The position numbers and the translations under genes are program-made. The notes beneath the pieces are model-generated. The model saw only the letters and a list, made by a program, of their open reading frames with translations, did no database searches and was not told the origin of the DNA. From contig CM041465.1 in assembly GCA_023213395.1 (NCBI GenBank), positions 120,287,741-120,351,740 on the forward strand: a stretch of DNA of 64,000 bases, read 5' to 3'. Each line of letters opens with the position of its first letter. Position 1 is the stretch's first letter. This DNA is from Cycas panzhihuaensis (Eukaryota; Cycadophyta). Shown here in pieces: positions 11,140 to 22,792 of the stretch.

Positions 11140-13150
11140 AAAGGAAATAAATATCAGATAAATGAGCATTTTTAAATGAAATAAATATAAAACTAATAAG
11201 CTTACAAAGTGATACAAATAAACTCTAAAATGATATAAAATGTAAAGAAAATAAAAGAGTCTTTAAATAAGCTTTTAAAAATGTAATAAGATGCACTCTA
11301 TGTGAACCTTTCAATGCAATAAAGAAACCTTAATTGAGCTTTAGAATAAACTTTAATAATGAAGTACAAGTGACCTTTAAATGAGTTAAATGAACCTAAT
11401 ATGAGCTTTAAAATAAAACTAAAAAAACTAAAAATGAATTAAAGTGTAAATGAGCTTTCAAGATGTAATAAATATAGTCTCTGTGAGTCTTTAAGGTGTG
11501 AAAAGATAACCTTAAATGATCTTTGAAAATAAGCTTTAATAATAAACTAAATTGACCTTTAAATAAGCTAAATATGAACTTTAAAATAAAATGAATGAGC
11601 CAAAGAAATGAATTAAAATGAAATAAAGGCTTTAAAATAAAATGATGTAGGGTTTGAAAAGCTCTTTATCTATGAAAAGGCATCCAACTATTATCTTCTT
11701 CTTTAAGAGGCAAACTTCACAATGTTCTGCCAAAAATTATATATAAGCTTAAGAAAACTAAGTGAAATTAGCTGAAAGTAGATTAGTATCTTAATATGAT
11801 GTAAATATGCTTAAATAGAATTGATAAATGACTAAAAAATTAGGTCAAACTAAAGGGCTAAATTTAGTAACCTTAAACACCTATAAAATAACTTTAGATC
11901 ATAATGAAATTAGCTTTAATACATAAATTAGTGAACCAACTTTTATGACAGATCTAATCATTCAAAAAATGGACTCCTAGATCAAAAGTTATAAGAAAAA
12001 TAGTAAAGACATCTTATTATGATAAAAAACTAAATAGGGAGGTTATGCTCCTTTCACTGGAGCCCTTGGTCACCTGAGGGGTAAATAGGAACAACAACTA
12101 ACTAGTAAAGGGGGCTAATGGACCCTAAACTTTATAAAAAGTAATTAAACCCCTTAAAATCTAAATTTATTAAAAATAAACTATAAAAATTAAATTTTGG
12201 CCCTTAAATAAGCTAAATAACAATTGTATGAGAGGCCAAATGACCATGGTTGGGGGGCTAAATAGGCCATAACTTTAAGTAATATAAAAAATTATTAAGT
12301 TTTATTAAACTTTATAAAAAACATTTATATAAAAAAATGAATTGAAATAATAAGAAGGATATAAATGAAAATACATAGACGTGCACATGCAAAGGAGGAG
12401 AAAAATCGCTTAAAAGTAATCAAAACTACTTTGAATCTCTTCAGAGATTAAACATGAGGAGGCATATACTACTCTTAGAGGATTCAAGGATAAAATCTAA
12501 GAGAAAACATATTCAAAAACATGTTTTTAGCATGGGAAAACCGTGGAGAGTGCACAGAGGGCATGGAGGTTGTACGACCAAAAGAGAAGGCATAACAACT
12601 TGTAAATGACCCTAAGCTGACACAGGGAGGTTTACAACTTAACTGTAGGAAGATTTGGGAGAAAACAGAGCTAAAATAAATGAAATTCAAATGGTGCACT
12701 CAGGGCTTTAGTAGCCAAAAGGAGAGGGCCTGCTTCTAGAAGTAATTTCTCGTAATAGGAGCGATGAAATTTGAAACCATCAAATCCACTGTGGGGTTGA
12801 CTCGATAAGGAATCAAACGAGTGGTTATTCAAGATAGTTTCAGCCATTGTGGAGAGTGCACTAGCTTGTAAAAGTTTAGGTAAGTAGAAAAAGCTTAAAA
12901 AAATAATTAAAAATGATTAAAATCTTATAAATATTTAACGAAACTTCAGTATAATAACTTTAACAGAGTGTTAGGTTAAGTACGCCAATAAACACTGCAC
13001 AAATCTTTAAAAAAATGAATGTATTTAATTGTACAAGCAAAAAAAAATGTAAATATTAATAATATTTTAAATATTTAAATGTAATGTATATGAAACTATT
13101 AAAAAATAATACAAATATAATCAAAATACTCTTGTTGTGTATCGTTGAAT
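11140..13150 (-). other. AU-rich repetitive leader of element A
   Basis: This region lies between the primer-binding site and the gag-like ORF and has no coding potential. From 11,140 to about 11,700 short variants of aaataagctttaaat and aatgaaccttaa recur many times in loose tandem. Near 11,960-12,100 is a block (ggttatgctcc, gatcaaaagttata) that recurs at about 51,800-51,960 in element B, showing that the leader itself is shared by the family. Confidence 0.6.
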
Positions 13151-13151
13151 A

Positions 13152-13163
13152 GCTCTAATACCA
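13152..13163 (-). promoter_or_regulatory. Primer-binding site of element A (initiator-Met tRNA)
   Basis: On the minus strand it reads TGGTATTAGAGC, one transition from the TGGTATCAGAGC primer site common in plant copia elements. It is separated from the LTR start by two bases. Confidence 0.85.
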
Positions 13164-13165
13164 AA

Positions 13166-13472
13166 TGAAGTGATTGGGAAGTAGAGTGGAACGAAACTTA
13201 ACCCATATTTATGAAATAATTTAATAAAATTCTATTGATTGAAGGTGGTGTTGAAAAACACTAGTGTATTAATCACCAAATAGTTATAGGTCAAAAGGTA
13301 AGTGGAAGTCTTCCTCAATCAACATTTTTTTAAAAATTGAATTAATAAAATATTAAATAGAATAATACTTACTTTTATGCAATGACAACTGTAGTTAGCT
13401 AGAAACGGCTTCACATGCTCCCAATGCATTTGTATAATATTTAAGATAGGATAATGAATATTATAGCTAACA
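13166..13472 (-). repeat. 5' LTR of element A
   Basis: It starts TGAAGTGATTGGGAAG and ends GCTAACA, followed by agtat. It is clearly diverged from the left LTR at 3,303-3,584, so the insertion is old. Its promoter would drive the minus strand. Confidence 0.85.
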
Positions 13473-13477
13473 AGTAT
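13473..13477. repeat. Target-site duplication of element A, right copy (agtat)
   Basis: This is an exact copy of 3,298-3,302. The host reading frame of the RNase H-like domain is cut at this point. Confidence 0.9.
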
Positions 13478-13815
13478 TAAATATATGAGGAATAAACTAG
13501 ATAGTAATTGAAGAGAACAAATACATCAACTATGAAGCCTGGTGATGAAGGAAAAGGAGGCATGAAGAATGTATCTAACATATCCCAATTAACTGGTACA
13601 CTATAATTTATGAGATAGAATAAATGGCAAGAGTGAGAAATATCAGATCATGCTCCTATAATAGTAGAATATTCAGTTTCATTATTAGTTACCCTAGGTA
13701 GAAAAAGACCAGTGGATGGGAGGGGATTTCCTTATTGGTCATGAATCACCCAAGAAGTAGTAGACATTCTTAGGTTACCTCTATTACCTCCATCAGTGAA
13801 AATGCTCAATGCCAT
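13478..13815 (-). pseudogene. RNase H-like domain downstream of the Tat integrase
   Basis: From the ATG at 13,815 the minus strand reads SIFTDGGNRGN, then TTSWVIHD, then FLPRVTNNETEYSTII. These are the first catalytic Asp and the Glu motif of type I RNase H, of the RVT_3 kind found in the additional RNase H of Tat elements. Two in-frame stops replace probable Gln and Trp or Leu codons. The third catalytic Asp region is not recognisable and the end is cut by the insertion of element A. In known Tat elements the additional RNase H usually lies before the integrase. Here it lies about 1.1 kb after it, which is unusual. A fragment of an unrelated RNase H gene is an alternative. Confidence 0.6.
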
Positions 13816-14919
13816 GGGAAAATAGGACCAATATTTAGAGATAATATGATCAATAAGGGAGAGTGTGGGAATCAATCAATAAGGAGATTGAGGTAAATGA
13901 AAATAGGTTAATCTTGACTATAAGGAGAAAAAAAAATCATAATTAGGATAGCAATAATCAACTATAACAAAAAGGTGTTAAATAAGGTTTGATCATAATT
14001 GAGACCACGATGGACCCAAGCAGATCGACTTGAACATATTGAATGACTCATCTAAATAAACCCAATTTATCACATGTATAGGTAGGGATGAAGTTGTCAT
14101 GCTACTTTCCATGGATTATAAGAGGATGATACCAATATATATGTATATTTTAAATCTCTTTTTTTAATCAATATTTTCTCTCTTTTTTTAACTTTGTTTT
14201 TTGCCTTTTCACTTTTTATTTTTTATTTTTTTTTGTATCTATAAGAAAGAGAATATTAATTGTCTAATTATAAAGTACCTTTCCTTAATGCAATAAGGAT
14301 TTCTCCTTTTCAATGAAACTATAGTGGAATAATAAAAACCAAACTCCTTAAAAATTGAACTATAGGAGAAAGAGGAGATCTAAATCATGGTGAGCCCAAA
14401 CATAAAGGGAAGGCAGCATAATGACTATTTGTCTCATAAGTATAAATAGAGCGAACTAAAGATAATAAAAAGAAATGAAAAATGGTAATGAATGACTAAG
14501 AAGGAATCCCTATAATGGAGGACTAGTATAAAAGCATATAACTTGAGCAACTAATAAAGTACCTAAAGCTAATAAATAAATCTCTTTTTGAGGATGAGGA
14601 TAAATGACAAAACTAAGGGCCTAAATTCTCTCTTGAGTACAGAGCTCAAAAGAGAAAAGATTGATAACCTAGAGGAAGAAGCACTCACAATCAATGTGTA
14701 TGCCAGAAGGAGTAATAGGCTGATATGATTATGAGGAGGATCACTTTATGAAAGCAAAGGTAATTTAAAAGAAAATAAAGAATGATTAAGAAAGAAGATT
14801 GCCCATATTTTTAGCTCATTAGACAATAGGAGAGTTTAGAGCCATAGTTTATCCTCATTATAGAGACTTGGAGCGTCATTAAGAATAGAACTTCCTCAAG
14901 TATTGACAATTTACATGCT
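13816..14919. other. AT-rich spacer of the Tat-like element
   Basis: No gene is recognised between the integrase end and the RNase H-like domain. It contains T-rich low-complexity sequence at about 14,155-14,240. Confidence 0.4.
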
Positions 14920-17785
14920 TCTTAAATTCTAAACCTTTCATTATAGAATTTTGATAAGCACCATTATTTAAATCTTTAATAACTAGATAGGGTCCATCCC
15001 ACTTGGGAGAAAACTTTCGTTGCTTAGCATGGAGATATTCTAATTTTAAAACTTTGTTTCTAACACAAAATTTCCTAGGCCTAAGCTATCTATTATGAGT
15101 AACTTGAACCTTAGCTTTAGAGGCTATGCTAGTTTATAATGCTTACAAATGGGTCTCATCTACTTTTTCAAATTCCAAGAGATGTGCTTCTCTTTGGAAA
15201 TCTTCATGAATGAATTCTTTTAATAAGATGTGTAAGGAAGGAATCTCAACTTCTAGTAGAAGGATAGCCTTGATATCATAAACCAGGGAGAATGGTATCA
15301 TGTCTATAGCATTTTAAACTAAAGTTCTATAAGCCTACAATGTCAAAAATAGTTGAGTATACCAATCCCTATAAGAAGTTACCATAGTTTTAGCTAAAAT
15401 CTTAGCTAAAGTCTTATTAAATGCTTTAACTTAATCATTTGTTTGAGCATGATAAGGGGCAGATAGTTTATAGGTAATGTGAAACTTATCACACAACTCA
15501 CTGACATGAGGAGTACAAAATGAAGACCCATTATCAGTAATAATAACATTAGGTACCCTAAATCTACAAATGATATATCGAAAAATGAATGTAGTAACAA
15601 CCTTTTCAGTGACAGAAACTAACAAAATAGATTCACTCTATTTAGTAAAATATTCAGTTGTAATAATAATAAATTCATGATTATTAGATGAAACTGGAAA
15701 GATTTAACTAATGAGATTGAAACCCCATTGGGAGAAGGGCCAAGGAGAGATAATCAACTTTAATTCTTAGGTAGGTTTATGAATTAAAGTTGTGTGAGAT
15801 TGGTATTTTTCATATTTTTGAATACATGCATGAGCATCTTTAAAGAAAGTAGGCTAATAATAACCCATATGGAGAATATGTTGGGCCATAGATTGGCCAC
15901 CAAAATGACCACCACCTGTTCCTTGGTGGCACTCTATTAAGGCTATAAGAGCTTCATCAGGAGAGAGGCACCTAAATAGAATCATTGAGTAAAAGGTATT
16001 GCTTAGTGGTAGCTCATATTCCCCTTCTCTTTTTTGATGTTAAAGAGGAAGGGGAAGATTGATCATGAAGGCAATATTTGATCTCTCCATAGTAGGGATC
16101 ACCAAAAGGAATGGTCTAAATATGAAGGATATGTTTATCTAGAAGAATATCGTCAATAGGTCGATTGGTAAGATTAAGAAGAGGAGTGTCAACCATGATC
16201 TCTACGATGACCATGCCCTTCTTAGATTTTTTGTTAACAATTTGAAAACCAAACTCTTATAATGATAATGACCATTTACCTAATTATCTAGTGAGATTGA
16301 TTTTAGTTAATAAATATCTAATGGGATCTAATTAGATAATAATAAGGACCTTATTTCCAAGAAGGTAATGACATAACTTCTTAGTGGCAAAAATTAAAGA
16401 AAGACACTCCTTTTTAAGAGGAGGATAATAAATCTCAACTGCCACTAAGGTTCTATTAATGAAATAGATTGCTCGTTTCTTATCAAGATCATCTTCTTGT
16501 ACCAAAATACCTACTAACAACTCTTCCATAGAAGTAATATATAGAATGAAAGGTTTATTAAACCTTAGTGGAGCAAGCACAAGTGTTATGATCGAAGGAC
16601 TCTTGAATTTGAGGAGTCCACCATAGTTTAACATATTTCTTTAAAAGATTTGTAAGAGGATTAGCATCTAAGGCGAAATTAGTAATAAAGCATTTCAAAA
16701 ATCCAAACTTACTAAAAAATGATTCAATCTCTTTTTTGGTTTTCAAAGGGGGCATATCAACAACTACCCTTACTTTATCGAGGTCTATTATTATTCCATC
16801 ATGAGAGACTATATTACCCAACATCCTTCCTGAACTTACAACCAAAATATATTTAGATGGATTCAACATAGACGATACTTTCTACATCTTTAGAAAATTA
16901 TTCTCAAATCACGAACATAGTTTTGTCATTTTTAAGAAAGAGCAAACGTGTCATCTGAATATACAACAATAATATTACCAATTAGATCATAGAAAATATA
17001 GACCATTGCTCTTTAATAAGTTGCCCTAGTATTCTTTAATTCAAAAGGTATAACCTTATAAACAAAAGTACCCCAAGGAGTAGTAAAAGTTGTCTTATGA
17101 TGATCTAGTGGTATGATAAAAATTTGATTATATTAAAAAAAAACCATCCATAAGAGACATAGCCTCAAAACTAGCTGTTTTATCCCAAATTTGATCAAGA
17201 AAAGGATGATAAAAATTATCTTAGGATAGACATCATTAATATCATGAAAGTCAATGTAGATTCGAATTGAGTTATTTTTCTTAGCAATTAGAACGATATT
17301 AGAAATCCATTAAGAGTAATAAATGCTCTCAATGAATCTAGCTCTTAATAAATTTTCAACTTCCTATTTGATAACAGTGGAAAGATGTGGGTGAATAGGT
17401 CTTTGTCTTTAGTATTTAGGTTTAACACTAGGAATAACCATAATATTATATTCAATGATGTAGGAATTAAGACCCTACATATCATTGTAGTCCCAAGCAA
17501 ACACTAAATGAAACTCATAAAAATACCTTTAAACTGAGAGATCTATTAAGGAGTATAATTAGCTCTAAGCTTAATAATTTTAGGATTATCCTCCAATTCT
17601 AAGTCGACATCTATAGTTTCTTCCATGAGCATAACACTTCCCTCTTCAAAATAAGGAGGAAAAAACTCTATAAGAGAAACTATCTCTTGGAGTTTGGAAC
17701 AATTAATTAATGATGAATGAGGTAGTATCGTCTTCAAAAAACCCAACTTATGATGACAAGAGGGAAGATTAGGGGATGATCTCAC
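14920..17785 (-). pseudogene. Tat-like pol: RT, RNase H, integrase (decayed)
   Basis: The minus strand begins with LELEDNPKIIKLRANYTP, the lead-in to RT in Tat/Athila elements. The RT active site reads YSDD at 16,950-16,961. The RT thumb and RNase H follow (16,869-16,332): MPPLKTKKEIESFF, SMEELLVGILVQEDD, YYPPLKKECLSLIFATKK. The RNase H end is at DPIRYLLTKINLT. The integrase core shows FTK.IES with the first Asp changed to Glu, then NVIITDNGSSFCT near 15,535. The C-terminus ends in KFSPKWDGPYLVIKDL near 15,000. There is no additional RNase H between RNase H and integrase. Many in-frame stops and at least three frame changes make it dead. Confidence 0.85.
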
Positions 17786-18120
17786 TAGGTGCTCAAGGAT
17801 TGCCTCGTCATTTTTAAAATGATCTAAATGAAAGAGGTTAATGAGGAGAAGATTTTTAAGTAGATTGGTAGATAATGTAAATAACTTAAAAGGTGGGGAA
17901 TCATCAAATAAGGAGTTTGGACAAGTAGGTACAAACTTAATGATTGAAGAGGCTTAAGAAAAAGGAATAGGTCTATCAATAAATTCCCAACTTGAAGTGA
18001 AAGTCTATTCAAATTTATGATGGCAAGAATGATGGTTTTGATTATATTAAAACATCAAGATGAGGGATGATGGAGAGTCATCAATAAGAGAATCAGAAGG
18101 AAAGGAATGATATAGATAAA

Positions 18121-21100
18121 ATTTACTTCTCATACTCGATTGGATATACTTTGGTTCCTTTGACTCATAAGTTGTGAAGGAATGATCTCATCATTTGATT
18201 CTAAATTTGGGTGCCTATACAATAACATCTTCTTCTTATGTCTATTTAACCATGTAACAAAAGGAGGAGACCGAGAGAAAAGATATGCAATATGAGTAGG
18301 CACATCATGTGAAGAGGAAACCACATAATTCATCAAAGAAGTAGATGTTTTAGATGGAACTAAAGTATTTATCATTGAAGGTAAACATGAAACCTATGAG
18401 AAATGATTCTAAGTAGATAGCATGATATTTGAATTAGTAATCTCATTCACAGTTGTTTCCTCATAAGATGTACTAGAGTATGACGTTGTTTCTTCATAAG
18501 AAGAAGTAGGGGAAACTAAAGATTGATAAGGAGAACCTAAAGAATGAGGAGTAGAAGAGGAACCTAATTTTATAGGAATAATTTCAACCAAATAAACACC
18601 TTTTACTTCTCCTTGAGGAGGAGGAGTTTTATACTACCCTAAATTGAGAGATTGAAAGAAATATTCTGAAGAGTTAGATGACTTGCTAAGTTTAGAGAAA
18701 GCCTCAATGAGTGGGATTGATTATTTAATAGGTTTCAGTCTATGTTTAACAATCTTTAATTCTTTCTCATGAATGAATTAAAGTTCACCAAAAAGGGAAG
18801 AAAAAACAACAACCATTTGGGTAATCCAAGGTCTACCTAAAAGGATATTGTATTCTAAATCGAGATTGATAATGGTTAGTTTAATATAAATTATCTTTTC
18901 TTCCAAGGTCAGGGCAAGAGTGACTTGACCAAGGGGAACTTTTTTATTCTTATTGTATCCTTAGCAAATCCACTCATAAGGGTCTAAGACTGAAATCTCC
19001 AGATCCTTAGTAAGATGGAAAGGTATTATATTAACAGACAATCCCTCATTGATGATGACATGTTTAATGCTCATATCATTCTTAATAATTTTAATATAGA
19101 ATGGGGGTATATCATTTAGAGCATGAGTGATGTGAGTAGGCAATGTGGCTAAATTAAAAGAAATCATGGAAATAGATGAATCAACTACAATAGGAACTCC
19201 CAATGCATCAAATAGGAGCTGACATTACTTATGGAAACACTTTAGCAAGTCTATAATTAAGATACCAGTGGGAATAGTCTTCAACTCTTTGACTAAGAAG
19301 AATGATCCATCCTTTAAATTAAAATGAATGGATCTAAACCTGATGGGTCAAGGGGGTATAATAGGTAAAGAGTTAGGGGTTTTAGACATCAAATCATCTA
19401 ATGATTTGGATGGACCTGCACTCATTGTAATCTCAACCATGTTGATAGTTCTCTGAGTCTCACCACCTTTAAGGGGTGGGCAAGATTGACTATTAGTACA
19501 CTTTGCCAATGAATTAGGAGTAGTAATCTTCTTAGATAAGTCAAAACTAGAGGGTTCATCTTCATTATCTTGCACCTATTTTACCTTGCTTTTATCATCT
19601 TTATTTACCTTATCATTATATTGGGGTAAAGGATCTTCATAAATCATTTGGTCTTAAGAAGTTTTAAAAGGATGATTTATTTAAACATTTATGTTTTAGG
19701 TTATGGACTAGATTGTATGACATTCACTTCTATCATGGTTGTTTGTTTGATGGCAAGGACACCACTTCATCTTTCTGAAAGGAGGAGAGGACATAGGTGG
19801 AACTTGTTTCTTCCACCCTTTAGTAAGATGGATAAACTTTATTTCTTATGAAGACTAACTTTCTATAGGACTATCAATAAATAACTTAGTATTGATCACA
19901 TGGTCCAATGACCTAATAGAAGAAGTTAGATGATCATAGGTTGGTTTGGAATAGGAAGTCTTAGTCATTTGAATGGTCTCTTTAGAGGGAAGAGGTTTCC
20001 CAACCCTTTTAATACCTGCTTGAATTTTGAAAGTTTCTAAGGCTAAACACTAATTAATAACTTCTTCAAAGGTTTGAGGACTAAGCTTGAGTACTTCAAG
20101 ATAAACATGTGGCCTCAAAGCATTGGTAAATAGGTAAAAAATGAGACTAGGATCAAGTTAAGAATGAGATGCATGTACTTGATCTTGGAATCTCCTCATA
20201 AAGTCCCTAGAAGTTTCATCATGATTTTGTTTAATGGCCAAAAGTGACTTAATGCTAGATTCAAAAGGTCTCACTACATCAAAATAATTGATGAAGGAAT
20301 CAACCAACTATTAGAATGAAAGAATAGATGCAGAAGGAAGGTGATAAAACCACTTCAATGTATTGCCTTGAAGTGATTTAAGAAATAAGTGCATCATGAC
20401 ATAGTCATAGGGCACAAAATCAACACAAGCAAGGATGAATACTTGTATATGGATATCTAGGTCTTGGGAGGAGTTACTTGAGAATTTGGGTAACTTAGGT
20501 AAGAATAAAGGCATTGAAGATAATAGGACCTCATGCAGAAAGGGAGAATTTATATAATCTAAGAAAGGCTTCCTTGGCCTCAACATAATAGGGCATTGAG
20601 GTAAGGATGATAGGTGTGGGGTGGTAGAAGGAATAGGTTATTATTATTGAGGAAAAGAATAAGTTGGAAGAGATGATGAAGGGTTAGACCAAGCTACATG
20701 ATTCACAATAAAATTGGTTTAAGGCATAGGGTATTAGGAAGAAGGAACTGTATTAAATGCCTTAAGGGAAGAGACATGAGGTTTGACACCTTGGGATATA
20801 ACTCTATGGGAAACCTAGGATGGTAGTTGAGTTGAGGATGCAACAAGGTAGGAAGAGGCTACTCTGTTGGGATAAGAACAGATATATTATAGGGTTAAAG
20901 AAGGTAGACCCATTTGTTGAGAGGTAGGGGCTTGAGAAGGACTATGATTACCTTGAATAAGTGTGGCAGTAGTTTCCTCATATATAGAAGGTACCATACA
21001 AGAAGAATGGATTTAGACTTGTAACATGGAAGGTGAGGGGAGGAGTTGAGAATAAATTGATTTATAATCATCAACCTCTCTTGAAGGAGGAGAGTGTAGC

Positions 21101-21250
21101 CTCAGTAAAGGAGAATAAGAAGGCAAGGGTGATCAGATAACATTATGAGCAACAAAAGGCTTGACCTATATGGATTCATACTTCTCATATAATGGATCAA
21201 ATTGATAATGTTAAGGAGAGGATGTCATAGTATGAGTCTCTAGATAAAAG
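18121..21250 (-). pseudogene. Tat-like gag and protease in one decayed frame
   Basis: At least 20,586 to 18,130 stays in one frame apart from point stops. The Gag core reads PYDYVMMHLFLKSLQGNT then LKWFYHLPS (about 20,420-20,330). The zinc knuckle reads WCPCHQTNNHDRSEC (about 19,768-19,718), of the Cys-x3-His kind used by this branch. The aspartic protease region has VIINEGLSVNIIP with the catalytic Asp replaced (about 19,060-19,020), then NILLGRPW (about 18,850). The part above 20,600 is Ser/Pro-rich. Gag would form particles and the protease would cut Gag-Pol. It is inactive. Confidence 0.8.
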
Positions 21251-22539
21251 AGATCCTGATATCCAGGCATATGAAGAGGAGTAAGGACCCTAGTAAGAAT
21301 TGGCTCATAATAAGATGGGTGTGCTTGAGTGGGAACCACTTCTTCTTATATAAAAAAAGGATTTATAAAAGAAGCAACACAATGAAATTGAGAGGGCTCA
21401 GGATACCCTTGCTCCACAGGTATTTCATATAATTGGGTTGAATCTTTGGAAGGATATATATTGGTATCTTATATGTGATGTTCCAAAGGGTTAATAAAAG
21501 AGGATGAAACTTCATGAGTGGAATGTAAGGGTCGAATTTAAAAAATCAAGCGGGAGACCTTGAAGTCTCAATGACTATCTTTGAGTGGGAGGTGTGGTTT
21601 TTATTACTTTAAATAAGAAAATAAATGATAGCTCTCCAGTATGGTCACAAAAAAGATGGCATGTTTCAGTTGGGCCTAGGCTAAGTATCCTTTACTAGTG
21701 TTATGTTTCCTTTATTTTAAGTCTATATCAAGAGATAAAAAACATATAAAAACCTAAGGACCACCTTTGCCAACTCTTAATAAGGAGTCTCTACTTGTTT
21801 ATGATTTTTAATTTATATGTGCATGTATAACAAAAGGCTAGGATGAAAGGAGCGTACTAGGATCTACTAGCCTACATAATTAAGTAGAGGAGTTATAAGT
21901 TTGAAATTACAATGATAATGATTTCTTGTATCCTTCCCAAGGACTCTTTTATTTATATTGTTTTAACCTTTTGAATTTATCATGATAAAGAAAAGGGTTA
22001 AGTAATGGAGGATTTTATAAGTTTTATTTTTTATTTTTTTAATGAAAGAACAATGAAATAATAAGATCTGGCTACCTTTTTTCCAAATCAATTAAGAAAG
22101 TAAATCATGCATGTTTTTTTCTTTTTCTTCTCTTTGAAAACAAGGCATACCAAAATGAAAGGGATACTATCTCCTAAAGATGCAAAGCAAACATCTTTTC
22201 AAATACTAAAGCAACTAGCATGAGATGTAAATAGAATGATATATAATTCTATATACAACTTGATATAAGCCAAAATAACATGCTATGTTTATACAAGACT
22301 TTTTGTTTCATGCACATGTTATTTCAATGTTTTAAGAATGATTTTAATAGAAATAAGAGATTTCATATATGATTTTAGCAACTAAAAATGATATACAACT
22401 TGTAAATTTCATATGCAATCAACCATAGTTGATCTTCTCACAAGCAAATGATAGACTAGAATCATAAAGAGATTTTATCACTCATGGAGTTTTTAGACAC
22501 TATGAGATCCTTGAACCTCATGTAAACTAATGGTTGCAA
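21251..22539. other. Probable 5' leader region of the Tat-like element and beyond
   Basis: No gene is recognised. A motif resembling ccccagtatggtcrc occurs near 21,637 and again near 24,774, which may mark leader or LTR-proximal sequence of related elements. No LTR pair was found. Confidence 0.3.
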
Positions 22540-22792
22540 AAATATATAATTCATGTACACAAGTCCCTTTTCTAAAAAGAAACAAAATGAAGAAGTAAAG
22601 TAAAAAAATACAACACCAACAATTTTTAGAAAATCTTAATTCCAACAATGAATTCTTGCCTTAGAAAATATATAATTCATGTACACAAGTCCCTTTTCTA
22701 AAAAGAAACAAAATGAAGAAGTAAAGTAAAAAAATACAACACCAACAATTTTTAGAAAATCTTAATTCCAACAATGAATTCTTGCCTTAGAA
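22540..22792. repeat. Perfect tandem duplication, 126-bp unit x2
   Basis: The block starting tataattcatgtacacaag at 22,545 is repeated from 22,671 without any difference that I can see, ending near 22,792. The surroundings are strongly decayed, so perfect identity points to a recent duplication or an assembly artefact. Confidence 0.93.

Larger units (their letters stand above)
3303..13472 (-). mobile_element. Element A: gag-only (TR-GAG-like) LTR retrotransposon, containing a LINE
   Basis: Two related LTRs (3,303-3,584 and 13,166-13,472) begin with TGAAGT and end in ACA, and are flanked by the 5-bp duplication agtat. A primer-binding site complementary to initiator-Met tRNA lies two bases inside the right LTR, and a polypyrimidine tract (ttctcctct) lies inside the left LTR. 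The element is therefore transcribed on the minus strand. Without the 6.1-kb LINE it is about 4 kb long. It carries a copia-type gag-like ORF next to the 3' LTR and a ~2-kb AU-rich leader. No protease, integrase or RT was seen. Element B at 49,575-53,549 has the same length, layout and ORF, so the gag-only structure is a family property rather than a private deletion. Confidence 0.88.
1..21600 (-). mobile_element. Decayed Tat-like Ty3/gypsy LTR retrotransposon, split by element A
   Basis: Reading on the minus strand, the order is gag, protease, RT, RNase H and integrase (21.2 to 14.9 kb), then an RNase H-like domain (13.8 kb). On the opposite strand is a plant-mobile-domain-like ORF (0.64-1.8 kb). 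The gag zinc knuckle, the protease LLGRPW motif and the RT lead-in with DNPKIIKL are typical of the non-chromovirus Tat/Athila branch. Element A (3,303-13,472) was inserted later: its flanks at 3,302 and 13,478 rejoin across a 5-bp duplication. Neither LTR of the host element was identified; the left end lies outside the window and the right limit is uncertain. Grouping the 1-3.3 kb part with the rest is inference from this continuity. All ORFs are dead. Confidence 0.6.
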
